Assembly: GCF_900114895.1 (NCBI RefSeq)
Contig: NZ_FOUO01000001.1
Coordinates: forward strand, 1 to 64,000
DNA from: Ectothiorhodospira mobilis
Lineage (GTDB): Bacteria; Pseudomonadota; Gammaproteobacteria; Ectothiorhodospirales; Ectothiorhodospiraceae
DNA length: 64,000 nt
Reading direction: 5' to 3'
Position numbers and translations under genes: made by a program. The notes beneath the pieces were generated by a model. That model had not been told where the DNA came from, ran no database searches, and saw only the letters and a list, made by a program, of their open reading frames with translations. This document shows, piece by piece, positions 27,246 to 35,673 of this stretch (the first letter of the stretch is position 1; each line of letters opens with the position of its first letter).

Positions 27246-27350
27246 AGAGCAGATCTCCTCAAACCGGCCTTCAGTAAAGGGAAAATAACACAATAGAGAC
27301 TGTTCCTGCACAAGCAGGATCACTTATTGGAGGAAACAGAAACAACCATA

Positions 27351-28049
27351 TCAATCGTCTGCAGACCCTTCATATGTAGATTCAAGATACTGCTTCACCT
27401 GAAGCTTAGACCATTGCTGACCGGACACCATAAGATGGCCTCGAGTATCCACCTCGTTCCACATCTCAAGAACCAGGGATTCAGTTAACGGATACCCGTC
27501 AATTCTCTTCGCATTCATATAGGCCGCGACGAAGGCCCGCGCAAGATTACCTTCATCAGTAAAACGACTATCACGCTGTCCTGCAACCACATCTCCGAGC
27601 GTCAATTGATCTTTAGTAAGCGTTGAGGAGGACTCATCATCAGAATAAACATTAACACCAAAAAAATCCGATTGCATTTGAATATGATAAATGGTGCCAA
27701 AAACCTCCTTAAAGGGCCTATTCAGCTCTTCGTCGCTCGCACCTTGAACACCAGCGGCATTTCCCCAATAACCGGGAGATCGACCACAAACCAGATCCTC
27801 AGGATCTCCCCTTCTACCGCTGGCATTGGCCGAGGCGTGTCCCGACGGAGAATCGGCCGCACACGCCCCTTGCGCCATTAAAGGGCGATTCATCAAAGCG
27901 AAGAGCACGGGGGCTGCGCCTGCGGCGAGAGCGACCCTACGACGATTCCGCCCAGGAGAAGCATCATTCTCGGTATTCGGTATCGAACTCGGATCCCCCT
28001 CCTGCGGGAGGTGCGAACCGGAGTGCTCAGAATGCTGGGATTCAGACAT
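27351..28049 (-). CDS. Tat-like exported protein with SPGYW motif, unknown function
   Basis: A 232-residue protein I do not recognise. The N-terminal 40 residues are polar; then RNRRRVALAAGAAPVLFAL forms a twin-arginine-like signal with a likely cleavage near MAQGA. The mature part has a low-complexity alanine, serine and glycine stretch, then CGRSPGYWGNAAG and a helical C-terminus. Only two cysteines remain in the mature part. Codon use is AT-richer than in the neighbouring housekeeping genes. As first gene of the minus-strand cassette with PqqD-like, kinase and nucleotidyltransferase genes it is the best candidate substrate. Start ATG behind GAGG. Confidence 0.65.
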   Translation of the reverse strand: MSESQHSEHSGSHLPQEGDPSSIPNTENDASPGRNRRRVALAAGAAPVLFALMNRPLMAQGACAADSPSGHASANASGRRGDPEDLVCGRSPGYWGNAAGVQGASDEELNRPFKEVFGTIYHIQMQSDFFGVNVYSDDESSSTLTKDQLTLGDVVAGQRDSRFTDEGNLARAFVAAYMNAKRIDGYPLTESLVLEMWNEVDTRGHLMVSGQQWSKLQVKQYLESTYEGSADD

Positions 28050-28524
28050 ACGTCTTTGGCCTCGAAACTAGGGCGGTGACATGGAGTAACCGGACAAACG
28101 GAACCCGCCTACCCCGGATCCATAGTGCACCTTCTGCCCTCATAGAGCGACAACAGCTTTGATGCAAGATGCGAGCCGCATACCATAACCCGACGAAAAA
28201 TAACAACTTTGCAAGGCATTCCGTGATTTACATCACACAAAACCCCCGCATCATGTCAAATATGTCGACACGGCATACATAATGACATTTTGTCATACTA
28301 AGATTCGTAGCCGACGTAAGAAAAGATAAAGGGTGCAATTCCTTACCCCTATGGACTCTGACATCAGGATGAGCACGGGATTCCGTGCTGGACCATCAGC
28401 GAGAGGGATGTCAACAAATCCGACACCTTACTCCCTGGAAGGGCCTGACGAACCGGTGTTCCCACCGCTCCCGGAGCCACGGATAAACCGGGCATGGCCC
28501 CACCCAAGACAGAGGTCCCCAAGG
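28050..28524. promoter_or_regulatory. Divergent regulatory gap with CRP-like site and inverted repeats
   Basis: This AT-rich stretch between the SPGYW gene and the plus-strand genes holds no convincing gene. CGTGA-TTTACA-TCACA (28222-28237) is one base off the CRP/FNR-family consensus. ATGACA-TTT-TGTCAT (28282-28296) is a perfect inverted repeat and TGTCGACA (28263-28270) is a palindrome nearby. Between 28333 and 28524 a proline-rich frame continues upstream of the RHH-like gene and could be its N-terminal extension. Confidence 0.5.
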
Positions 28525-28854
28525 ATGCCGGCCAGCCAGTCATCGTACCGAAGCATCGTGGCGATCATCCTGGCCCTCATCGCCTATGGCTCGGTGTATC
28601 CGCGGCGCCATGCGGCGGGGGTCGATGTGGTGTTGGCAGAGGACGCGGACCCACCCCTGGCGGAGCACCTCAGCCGCACCGGTGCCTTCCAGGCGCAGGC
28701 CGCCGGCCAGGGACTGCTTGAACGCACCATCATCCTGCGCGAGGATCAAGCAAGGCACGTCGAGGCGCTGGCGGCTCAGGCGGGTATCAGCCCATCCCGC
28801 ACCCTCCGCCGTGCGGTGGGGGTGTTCATGGAAGACGTCGCGAACGATGACTGA
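28525..28854 (+). CDS. Membrane-anchored protein with a ribbon-helix-helix-like C-terminus
   Basis: A 109-residue protein. One hydrophobic helix (SIVAIILALIAYGSVY) follows a short polar N-terminus. The C-terminal 45 residues (LLERTIILREDQARHVEAL, then SRTLRRAVGVFMED) have the strand-helix-turn-helix pattern of CopG-type ribbon-helix-helix proteins. A DNA-binding fold behind a transmembrane helix would be odd, so it may instead be a dimerisation module. The ATG at 28525 has GAGG nine bases upstream; an extended form from GTG 28333 adds a proline-rich stretch. Followed by the beta-helix gene after 22 bases, so probably one operon. Confidence 0.5.
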   Translation: MPASQSSYRSIVAIILALIAYGSVYPRRHAAGVDVVLAEDADPPLAEHLSRTGAFQAQAAGQGLLERTIILREDQARHVEALAAQAGISPSRTLRRAVGVFMEDVANDD

Positions 28855-28876
28855 GACCACGGGAGGAAACCGCATC

Positions 28877-30295
28877 ATGCCCCGTCACGCTCTCCGTTTG
28901 CATCCCACGTTCAGGTCCTTCCTCCTGCACCTGATGCTGATCCTGCTGATGCCCCTGCCGGCAGTGGCACCCGCCGCCAGCGGTGCAGCACAAGGCACTA
29001 TCGCCACATCCACGGCCGCAGCGACCCACATCCTGGAGGCCAATCCCGACAACTATCGCGGCAAGATCCGCCAACTCCAGCCCGGCGACCATCTGCGGCT
29101 GGCCGCGGGCGCCTACCCGCGCAGTCTGCGCCTGCATGGCCTCAAAGGCACCGCCAGGGCCCCCATCGTGATCAGCGGACCCGAATCGGGGGAGCCTGCG
29201 GTCCTGCTTGGCCGCGATGGGGAGAACACCATCAGCCTGTCGGGCACGGCCCACCTCATCCTCCGCCATCTGACCCTGGACGGGCGCGGGCGCAACGCTG
29301 CCGGAGTGGTCCTGGAGGGGAACGGGCAGCCCGCCCATCACATCACCCTTGAGGGCCTCATCATCAAGAACTATGACGCCACCCAGGGACACACGGGCAT
29401 CACCACCCGCGCCCCCGCCTGGAACTGGACCCTCCGCAACAACCACATCCACGACGTGGGCACGGGCCTCTACCTGGGGCAACCCGACGGCAGTGCCCCC
29501 TTCATCGGCGGACGCATCGAGAACAACGCCATCCAGCGTACCCTAGGCTACAACATGCAGATCAAGCACCAAGAGGTCCGTGACCCGGTGCCCGGTATCC
29601 CCACCGATCGTCGGGATACCATCATCCGCCACAACCTTTTCAGCAAGGCAGAACGGGCCAGCAGCGGTGATTCGGCGCGTCCCAACCTGTTGGTGGGCCA
29701 CTGGCCACCCAAGGGACCTGGTCGCCATGACCGCTACCTGATCTACGGGAACCTGTTTTACGAAAACCCCCATGAACGCCTGTTCCAGGGGGAGGGGAAC
29801 GTGGCGCTGTACAACAATCTGTTCTTCAACAGCCACGGCCCGGGGATCCTCATTATGCCCCACAACGACGTGCCCAAGGCTATCTACATCCTGCAGAACA
29901 CCGTGGTCACCGCGGGCCCCGGCATCCGCATCCTGGATCCCCATCCCGATCATCCCTTGCAAGCATCCGGGAACGCCCTTTTCTCGCCGGAACCGCTGCA
30001 GGTCGTGGACGCCGTCCCCACGGGGGAGAACTTCACCGCCCCCCTGGAAGCCGCCGAACACCACCTGCACGCCCCCGAGCCACGCCTGGACCATCTGGAC
30101 CTGTACCCCCGCCCCAATCGCCTGGGGCGCGACAAGAACACGTCCGCCATAGGGCCCCTGCCCCATCTGGATCGGGACTACAACCACCGACCCCGCAAAC
30201 GGCCCACCTGGGGGGCCTTCAATGCCGCATCCACACGCAATCCGGGGCGCGCCCCCGGAATCGGTCCCCCGATGCTCCAGTGCCCCAACTGCTGA
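28877..30295 (+). CDS. Secreted right-handed parallel beta-helix protein
   Basis: A 472-residue protein with a signal peptide (hydrophobic run ending PAVAPAA, residues about 1-35). The body shows short repeats such as ITLEGLIIKNYDA, NWTLRNNHIHDVG and GGRIENNAIQR that mark a parallel beta-helix as in pectate lyases and polysaccharide epimerases. N-terminal TIATSTAAATHILEANPD opens the fold. Such proteins in exopolysaccharide loci cut, epimerise or bind the polymer. Start ATG 28877 behind GGGAGGAAA. It ends 23 bases from a convergent glycosyltransferase gene. Confidence 0.8.
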   Translation: MPRHALRLHPTFRSFLLHLMLILLMPLPAVAPAASGAAQGTIATSTAAATHILEANPDNYRGKIRQLQPGDHLRLAAGAYPRSLRLHGLKGTARAPIVISGPESGEPAVLLGRDGENTISLSGTAHLILRHLTLDGRGRNAAGVVLEGNGQPAHHITLEGLIIKNYDATQGHTGITTRAPAWNWTLRNNHIHDVGTGLYLGQPDGSAPFIGGRIENNAIQRTLGYNMQIKHQEVRDPVPGIPTDRRDTIIRHNLFSKAERASSGDSARPNLLVGHWPPKGPGRHDRYLIYGNLFYENPHERLFQGEGNVALYNNLFFNSHGPGILIMPHNDVPKAIYILQNTVVTAGPGIRILDPHPDHPLQASGNALFSPEPLQVVDAVPTGENFTAPLEAAEHHLHAPEPRLDHLDLYPRPNRLGRDKNTSAIGPLPHLDRDYNHRPRKRPTWGAFNAASTRNPGRAPGIGPPMLQCPNC

Positions 30296-30318
30296 AGGCA
30301 CCGGTCCAGCGATCCTCC

Positions 30319-31266
30319 TCAGCGGGGAAGCACCTCCCCCAGGCGCTGCCGCACCGACCGCGGCAGCGCCGTGGACAGCAGATGCAGCCACGCCTTGCCT
30401 CGTCCCGGCTGGTAACGCAGGCAGGCCAGGTACTCCCGCCAGGCCCACAGGCGACGACCCGCGGCCTCATGGCCGTAGCCCTGAGCAAAATGCAAACCCG
30501 CGATGCGCCGGCGCACCGCCTGCGGGTCGGCGCAGCGGCCATCGGGGCTGCATACCCCCCAGCGCCGTACGGCATCCTCCAGCACCCGCGCGCCATAGTT
30601 GGCCTGCGCCCCGCGGGCCGTGGCGCTGCGCGAATGATGGCGATAGTGGGCGAAGGGGGTGGCCAAAAAGTGGATGGGGACCTCCCGGGAGATCCGCAGC
30701 CAGAGGTCATAGTCCTGCCCCAAGCGCAGGGACTCGTCAAACCCCCCCACCTGCTCCAGCAGACGGCGCTCCACCAGCACCGTGGAGGTCCAGACAAAGC
30801 AATCCAAAAGCAGCAGGTGGTAGACCCATCCGGAGCGCTCCGGGTCCAGGACCATTTCCCCTGTGCCGGGCTGGGACACCTCGGTCTCCCCGCCTTCAGG
30901 AAACCAGTGCTCGAAGGCCGTGCAGCAGAAGCGGCAGTGCGGTTCCCCCTGCAGGCAGGACCACTGGGCCTGGAGCTTGCCCGGCAACCAGACGTCATCC
31001 GCGTCCAGGAAGGCCACGTGACCGCCCCGGGCATGGGCCACGCCGAGATTACGCGCCGAGCCGGCGCCGCCGTTGGCCTTGCGCAGGAGGGTCACCCACG
31101 GGAACCCTTCCGCCACCACCTTTGCGGTCCCGTCGCTGGAACCATCGTCCACCACGATCACCTCCAGGTCCGCCATGTCCTGGGCGGCCACGCTCTCCAG
31201 GGCCTGGGCGATGTACCCGGCGGCGTTGAAGGCGGGGATCACCACCGAGATCCGGGGTGTGCTCAT
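30319..31266 (-). CDS. Glycosyltransferase family 2
   Basis: A 315-residue GT-A fold sugar transferase. It opens with ISVVIPAFNAAGYI, has VVDDGSSDGT and the metal-binding AFLDADDVWLPGK (DxD region), then a GFDESLRLGQDYDLWLR block typical of family 2. The donor and acceptor sugars are not inferable. The ATG overlaps the methyltransferase stop (ATGA). Last gene of the minus-strand polysaccharide block that begins at 38311. Confidence 0.9.
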   Translation of the reverse strand: MSTPRISVVIPAFNAAGYIAQALESVAAQDMADLEVIVVDDGSSDGTAKVVAEGFPWVTLLRKANGGAGSARNLGVAHARGGHVAFLDADDVWLPGKLQAQWSCLQGEPHCRFCCTAFEHWFPEGGETEVSQPGTGEMVLDPERSGWVYHLLLLDCFVWTSTVLVERRLLEQVGGFDESLRLGQDYDLWLRISREVPIHFLATPFAHYRHHSRSATARGAQANYGARVLEDAVRRWGVCSPDGRCADPQAVRRRIAGLHFAQGYGHEAAGRRLWAWREYLACLRYQPGRGKAWLHLLSTALPRSVRQRLGEVLPR

Positions 31267-32060
31267 GCCGACTCCTTGAGGGCGATCATCGTGGTACCGG
31301 GGGTGACCAGATGCCCCATCCAGCGCAGGGGGGGCAGCAGGCGCACGGCCCGCACCGCCAACCCCCGCAGGCCCCCACCCGCCTCCAGGGCATCGAAGCG
31401 GTCCAGCCCACGCATCCCCCGCTCGGCCAGCGCCCGGCGCAGTTGCCCCGGGGTGAACCAGTTCACCGCCGGGTAGGCGGCGTGATTGGCCAGGTCCGGC
31501 CGCGAAGACACCGCCAGGCCCTCGAAGTGACGCTTCAGCGGCCCCGGATACCAACTGTACAAGGGCAGATTGAACTCGTGCTGCACGGGGCACAGGCGGT
31601 TGGTGGTACTGAGAAACAGCACGCCCCCGGGGCGCAGGATACGAACGAATTCATCCAGGCAGGTCTCCCAGGGAGGCACATGCTCCAGCAGTTCCGGCGC
31701 GATGCAGACATCCATGGAGGCATCCCTGAACGGCAGGGCCGTGGCCGATCCCAGGTGAAACCACACCGGCAACCCCTCCCCGGCCATGCGTTCCTGGGCG
31801 ATGCGCACCAGATCCGCATTGATCTCCACCCCGTACACCCGGTGCCCCAGCTCCGCCCACACCCGGGCCTGGGTCCCGGCATTGGAACCGATGTCCGCCA
31901 CGTGCAGGGGGCCCTCCCGGGCCGGGGCGAAGCGCAGCAGCTTATCCCGCAGGCGCCGCGAGCGATCGAAGGCCGCCGCCGACAGGCTCTGGCGCGCGTA
32001 ATAGTCCACGAAGGCCTGGTGGGTGCGGGTCTGCCAGCGGTGTTCCGAGCCGGACTGCAT
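31263..32060 (-). CDS. Class I SAM-dependent methyltransferase, polysaccharide locus
   Basis: A 265-residue methyltransferase with VADIGSNAGTQARVWAELG as SAM motif I, EINAD at the end of strand 2 and DVCIAPELLEHV as motif II, followed by LRPGGVLFLSTTN. Position between glycosyltransferases suggests methylation of a sugar or a lipid-linked intermediate. ATG behind AAGGGGA. Confidence 0.85.
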   Translation of the reverse strand: MQSGSEHRWQTRTHQAFVDYYARQSLSAAAFDRSRRLRDKLLRFAPAREGPLHVADIGSNAGTQARVWAELGHRVYGVEINADLVRIAQERMAGEGLPVWFHLGSATALPFRDASMDVCIAPELLEHVPPWETCLDEFVRILRPGGVLFLSTTNRLCPVQHEFNLPLYSWYPGPLKRHFEGLAVSSRPDLANHAAYPAVNWFTPGQLRRALAERGMRGLDRFDALEAGGGLRGLAVRAVRLLPPLRWMGHLVTPGTTMIALKESA

Positions 32061-32138
32061 GGGAATCCCCTTGGTAAGGAAGGCCGCCGGTGAGGGCGCG
32101 CCACGGGTCTTGGCCCGAACCGGGACCGATTCAGCCTA

Positions 32139-33377
32139 TCAGGGTGGATTTCCGGGGACCAGCGGATGTCCGGCTCGTCGCGCCGCGATCACCTGATCAT
32201 AGAGCCCCTGGAAGGCGCCCAGCATTCCCTCCCTGGAAAAACGCGAGGCCACGAAGGCGCGCCCCCGGTCGCCGAAGCGGGGGATTTCCTCACGATGATC
32301 ATCAAAATAGGCGATCCTTGTGGCAATCGCCCCCACATCCCGCGGCGGACAGAGAAACCCGGTCTCCCCGTCCACCAGGCTGTCCCGTACCCCCCCCACA
32401 TCGCTGGCGATCACCGGCAGCCCCATGGCCTGGGCCTCGGCATAGACCAGGCCCTGCCCTTCCGCCCGCCCCGAGGCCTCCACCACACCTGTCAGGGCAA
32501 ACACATCGGCGCTGCGCATCTCCTCGATCACCCGGTCCTGATCCAGACCGCCAACAAAGGTAACCCGATCGGTGATCCCCAGGGCCGCCGCCTGGGCTTC
32601 CAAGGTCTCCCGTAGAGGACCATCCCCCACCAGACCGAGCTCCACCCGCCGACCAGCCGCCGCCAGGCGCCCAATGGCCTCCAGTAGATCGCAGTGCCCT
32701 TTCACCTCCACCAGCCGCCCCACCGAGAGGATCCGCAGCGGGGCAGCCCCGGAAGCCCCCTCCCGAGGGCCCGAAAAACGCTGCAGATCGACCCCCATGG
32801 GGATCACCCGGATCGCCTCCGGCCTGGCCCCCAACTCGAGAAGCCGCTGCCGCATGAAGGCCGAGCCCACCGTGTGCAGGCAATCGCTCTGAAAGAGTGC
32901 CCGGAACATCTCCGGCCCGCGCAGGGAGGGCAATGCCGTCGCTTCATACCCATGCCAGGTGACCACGTCGGGGAATGCGATCCCCCGATCACGGCCAAGG
33001 CGGGCCATGCGTGCCCCCAGGTCGCCAAAATGGACGTGCACCACGTCGGGCCCATCCTCCAGGGCCGCCGCGTGATAGCGCACCGCCTCCAGCATGCGCC
33101 GGGGAGGCCAGGGGGCCCGCCGGGAAAACGGGAGCACCCAGGGACCATAACGGAGGATCATGCGGGTCGGATTCAGCAGCCCACTCCCCCGAAAGGATGG
33201 TAGACCGGCATAGGACACCCGCATACGTTCCCCCTTCACTTCCGGTATCCCGTCTCCGCCAGGCGCTCGCGCCACCACATGCACCCGATGGCCACGTGCG
33301 GCCATCCCCAGGGCATGCGCACGTACAAAGGTCTCCGACTGCACGGGGAAGAGATGGGCCAGGATGGCAATCTGCAC
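32139..33377 (-). CDS. Glycosyltransferase family 4 type
   Basis: A 412-residue GT-B sugar transferase. The N-terminal half opens with IAILAHLFPVQSETFVR, and the C-terminal nucleotide-sugar domain has LRILSVGRLVEVKG, LVGDGPLRETLEA and the EAQAMGLPVIASDVGG block with its acidic EX7E-like region. GTG start behind GAAGGAT. The product is inferred to be part of the exopolysaccharide repeat unit. Confidence 0.9.
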   Translation of the reverse strand: MQIAILAHLFPVQSETFVRAHALGMAARGHRVHVVARAPGGDGIPEVKGERMRVSYAGLPSFRGSGLLNPTRMILRYGPWVLPFSRRAPWPPRRMLEAVRYHAAALEDGPDVVHVHFGDLGARMARLGRDRGIAFPDVVTWHGYEATALPSLRGPEMFRALFQSDCLHTVGSAFMRQRLLELGARPEAIRVIPMGVDLQRFSGPREGASGAAPLRILSVGRLVEVKGHCDLLEAIGRLAAAGRRVELGLVGDGPLRETLEAQAAALGITDRVTFVGGLDQDRVIEEMRSADVFALTGVVEASGRAEGQGLVYAEAQAMGLPVIASDVGGVRDSLVDGETGFLCPPRDVGAIATRIAYFDDHREEIPRFGDRGRAFVASRFSREGMLGAFQGLYDQVIAARRAGHPLVPGNPP

Positions 33378-33392
33378 GAAGGGATCCTTCTT

Positions 33393-34673
33393 TCAATCAT
33401 CTGATTCGGCAAAGGCCCGGCGCAGGGCCCTGCAGAGCACACGGGGATAGGGTGTGGCCCCCAGCGGGATGCCCGAGGGCATCTGCACGATATGCTCCCC
33501 GGGCAGATGATTGGCCTCGAGGAGCACGGGCCCATCGGCGAGGATGGCCACATCCCAGCCGATGATGGGCAACGCGGAACGCACCCGTTCGTGGGCGGTC
33601 AGGGCCAGATCCAGGGTTGCGCGCCAATGCGGCAGCACCTGCCCCTCGATGACGACCCCCGTGTGCGGATTGCACTCCAAGAGGGGCAAGGGATATTCCC
33701 CCGTCTTCTGCACAGCCCGGCCGCATCGCCCGGTCCGGGGATCCACCCCCACACCCAACCCCCCCTGATCAAAATTGTCCGCGGCGCATTGCCCCATGGG
33801 GATGCGCAAAGCGGTGGCAATGACCTGGGGCCGTTGCCCCCCATCCCGCACAGTCATGACCCGGACCGAGCAAAGACACCCGTTGCCCAGTTCACGGATT
33901 GCCGGATGATTCACCAACCGGGGCTGCACCAACAGGGGGCGCCTCATGGCCACTGCAGACTGCTGCAGGTGCGCCCACAATGCCCGGGCATCGAGGCGCT
34001 TTCCTCCGTTGCCGTCTTCCCAGACGGGCTCGTTTCCCTGCAGGCTGCAGCGCCAGAGGGAGATCCCCTCCCCGGCGCGCCAGTTGATGGGCTTGACCAC
34101 CAGATCCTCTGCCGGAAACGGGATGAACCCGGATTTGGAATCAGCGGCCATGGGATCGATCAAGGCATGGTCCCCCACCACCGGAAGCCCCCATGTACGG
34201 CACCAGGAAGCGAAGGCCACCTTGTCCGTGAAGATCCCATCGTCGGGACCCTTAGGGAGACGCTGGGCCAACACCTGCAGCAACTTGCCCGATACATCCA
34301 GGTATTCCCGTCGGCGCCCCCGACGCGACCGCAGAAAGAGTTGATATTGGTAATAGGTGACGGGGTCCAGCCCCGCACCGAAGACCTGGCCCAAGACATC
34401 GAGCACCTGACGCGGTATCCCGATGCCATGGATCCGCCGTACCCGCTCTCCATAGGCCACCACCGCGAAAAGAGCCGCCTTGCCGCACATCACGGGCCGC
34501 AATGCCAGGTCCCACATCGCCCTCAGACGCTGCAGCGGGGTGCGGGGCCTGGACCACCAGACCCAGAACAACCACCGGCGCAGGCATCTCACGTCCGGCT
34601 CATTTGCATACAACACCCATCGCCAGATCGCCGAGGGCCGGGGGCGGTACCAGTACGGCAGGGATCCTTTCAT
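33393..34673 (-). CDS. Sugar-transfer-associated ATP-grasp protein
   Basis: A 426-residue protein with an ATP-grasp-like core. FPAEDLVVKPINWRAGEGI resembles the lysine-containing ATP-binding strand and ALPIIGWDVAILADGPVLLEANHLPG the metal-binding acid/asparagine end. The N-terminal 120 residues are basic and tryptophan-rich. The pattern is that of the sugar-transfer-associated ATP-grasp family (PF14397-like) found in capsule and exopolysaccharide loci. Likely it links an amino acid or other acid to a sugar; substrate unknown. The second ATG, 34673, sits at proper spacing from GGAGG. Confidence 0.75.
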   Translation of the reverse strand: MKGSLPYWYRPRPSAIWRWVLYANEPDVRCLRRWLFWVWWSRPRTPLQRLRAMWDLALRPVMCGKAALFAVVAYGERVRRIHGIGIPRQVLDVLGQVFGAGLDPVTYYQYQLFLRSRRGRRREYLDVSGKLLQVLAQRLPKGPDDGIFTDKVAFASWCRTWGLPVVGDHALIDPMAADSKSGFIPFPAEDLVVKPINWRAGEGISLWRCSLQGNEPVWEDGNGGKRLDARALWAHLQQSAVAMRRPLLVQPRLVNHPAIRELGNGCLCSVRVMTVRDGGQRPQVIATALRIPMGQCAADNFDQGGLGVGVDPRTGRCGRAVQKTGEYPLPLLECNPHTGVVIEGQVLPHWRATLDLALTAHERVRSALPIIGWDVAILADGPVLLEANHLPGEHIVQMPSGIPLGATPYPRVLCRALRRAFAESDD

Positions 34674-34732
34674 TTCAGCCTCCATCCCGAACGATCATCC
34701 ACGCCCCTGGCACCAACGGATTGGATCCGGGA

Positions 34733-35554
34733 TCACTGCTGCCGGATACGCCGGATCATGCGCTCATCCCTGCGGTAGATCCGCGAAAGACACGAGGCGA
34801 GATCCGCACGCAGCAGCTGCGCATAGGTGGGCAGGCTCCCATCCAACCCGTGGCGGGCCCGCAAGGAGGCCACATCCCATGAAGCCACGTCCGCGGCATC
34901 GATCCCCTTGCCGGCGCCCGCTACGTTCACCTTACGCCCAAAGTATTCCCGGGCCCGGTCCCGGCCAAGGATCGAGGCCATATCCGCCTCCAGCCGCTCC
35001 AGGGGAATCGCATGGGTATAGTGCAGGGGGCGCAGATGACTGACCTGTTCCCAAACATGGGGATCCAGTTCATTGACATTCCGCGCCCCATCCAGATACG
35101 CCTCCACAAAACGTTCAAAAGAGAGCGCCTCCACGGGACGGCCCAAGCGTTGCGCCACATCTTTGGAGATATCGGCAGCCCCTTCACTCAATACGAATTT
35201 ATTGACGAACAGGCTCGCCATCCGCCGCAACACATCCCGATACACGAAGATACGATAATCACAGGCCGCCAATGCCTTGAGCCGATCTTCCCGATGATAG
35301 CGTTCCAGGAACCGGATCCGGCTACCACAGTCCTCCAGGGCCTCCCGATGCGGCGAGGAATCAACGATCAGGCGCTTGAAGGCGGTGCTGGCATTCTTTC
35401 GGATATAGCAATACGCCACACGCCTACCCGAGGCCTCGAATACATAATGGCTCCCCCCAAGACCACGGGGCTTTTCGAGAAAAGCAAGCATTTTATCACG
35501 CAGAAGCAATGCGATATTTCCATTATCAAATACACTCAAATTTCCCCACCCCAA
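34733..35554 (-). CDS. Sulfotransferase family protein (Sulfotransfer_2-like)
   Basis: A 273-residue putative PAPS-dependent sulfotransferase. YCYIRKNASTAFKRLI is the 5'-phosphate-binding loop pattern of the family, and VYRDVLRRMASLFVNKF resembles the 3'-phosphate-binding arginine/serine block. Predicted to add sulfate to polysaccharide or lipid. The start is uncertain: TTG 35554 lacks a ribosome site, TTG 35539 has GGTGGGG, and ATG 35491 is also possible. Base composition falls sharply toward its 5' end, where the AT-rich island begins. Confidence 0.7.
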   Translation of the reverse strand: MGWGNLSVFDNGNIALLLRDKMLAFLEKPRGLGGSHYVFEASGRRVAYCYIRKNASTAFKRLIVDSSPHREALEDCGSRIRFLERYHREDRLKALAACDYRIFVYRDVLRRMASLFVNKFVLSEGAADISKDVAQRLGRPVEALSFERFVEAYLDGARNVNELDPHVWEQVSHLRPLHYTHAIPLERLEADMASILGRDRAREYFGRKVNVAGAGKGIDAADVASWDVASLRARHGLDGSLPTYAQLLRADLASCLSRIYRRDERMIRRIRQQ

Positions 35555-35673
35555 AACTTTTTATATTGCTACCATCAATGGCGCACAGCAAATCATTCAA
35601 AAACCGATTAGGCACATATAACCAGATCCACAAAAAATCAAAATAAACCAAAAGCCTCAGACTTACATCACAA

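Noticed and set aside
24929-28049. Lasso-peptide cluster
   Set aside because: The HprK-like kinase, PqqD-like protein and nucleotidyltransferase recall lasso loci, but there is no transglutaminase-type protease and no short precursor; the asparagine-synthase homologues lie 13 kb or more away in a polysaccharide locus.
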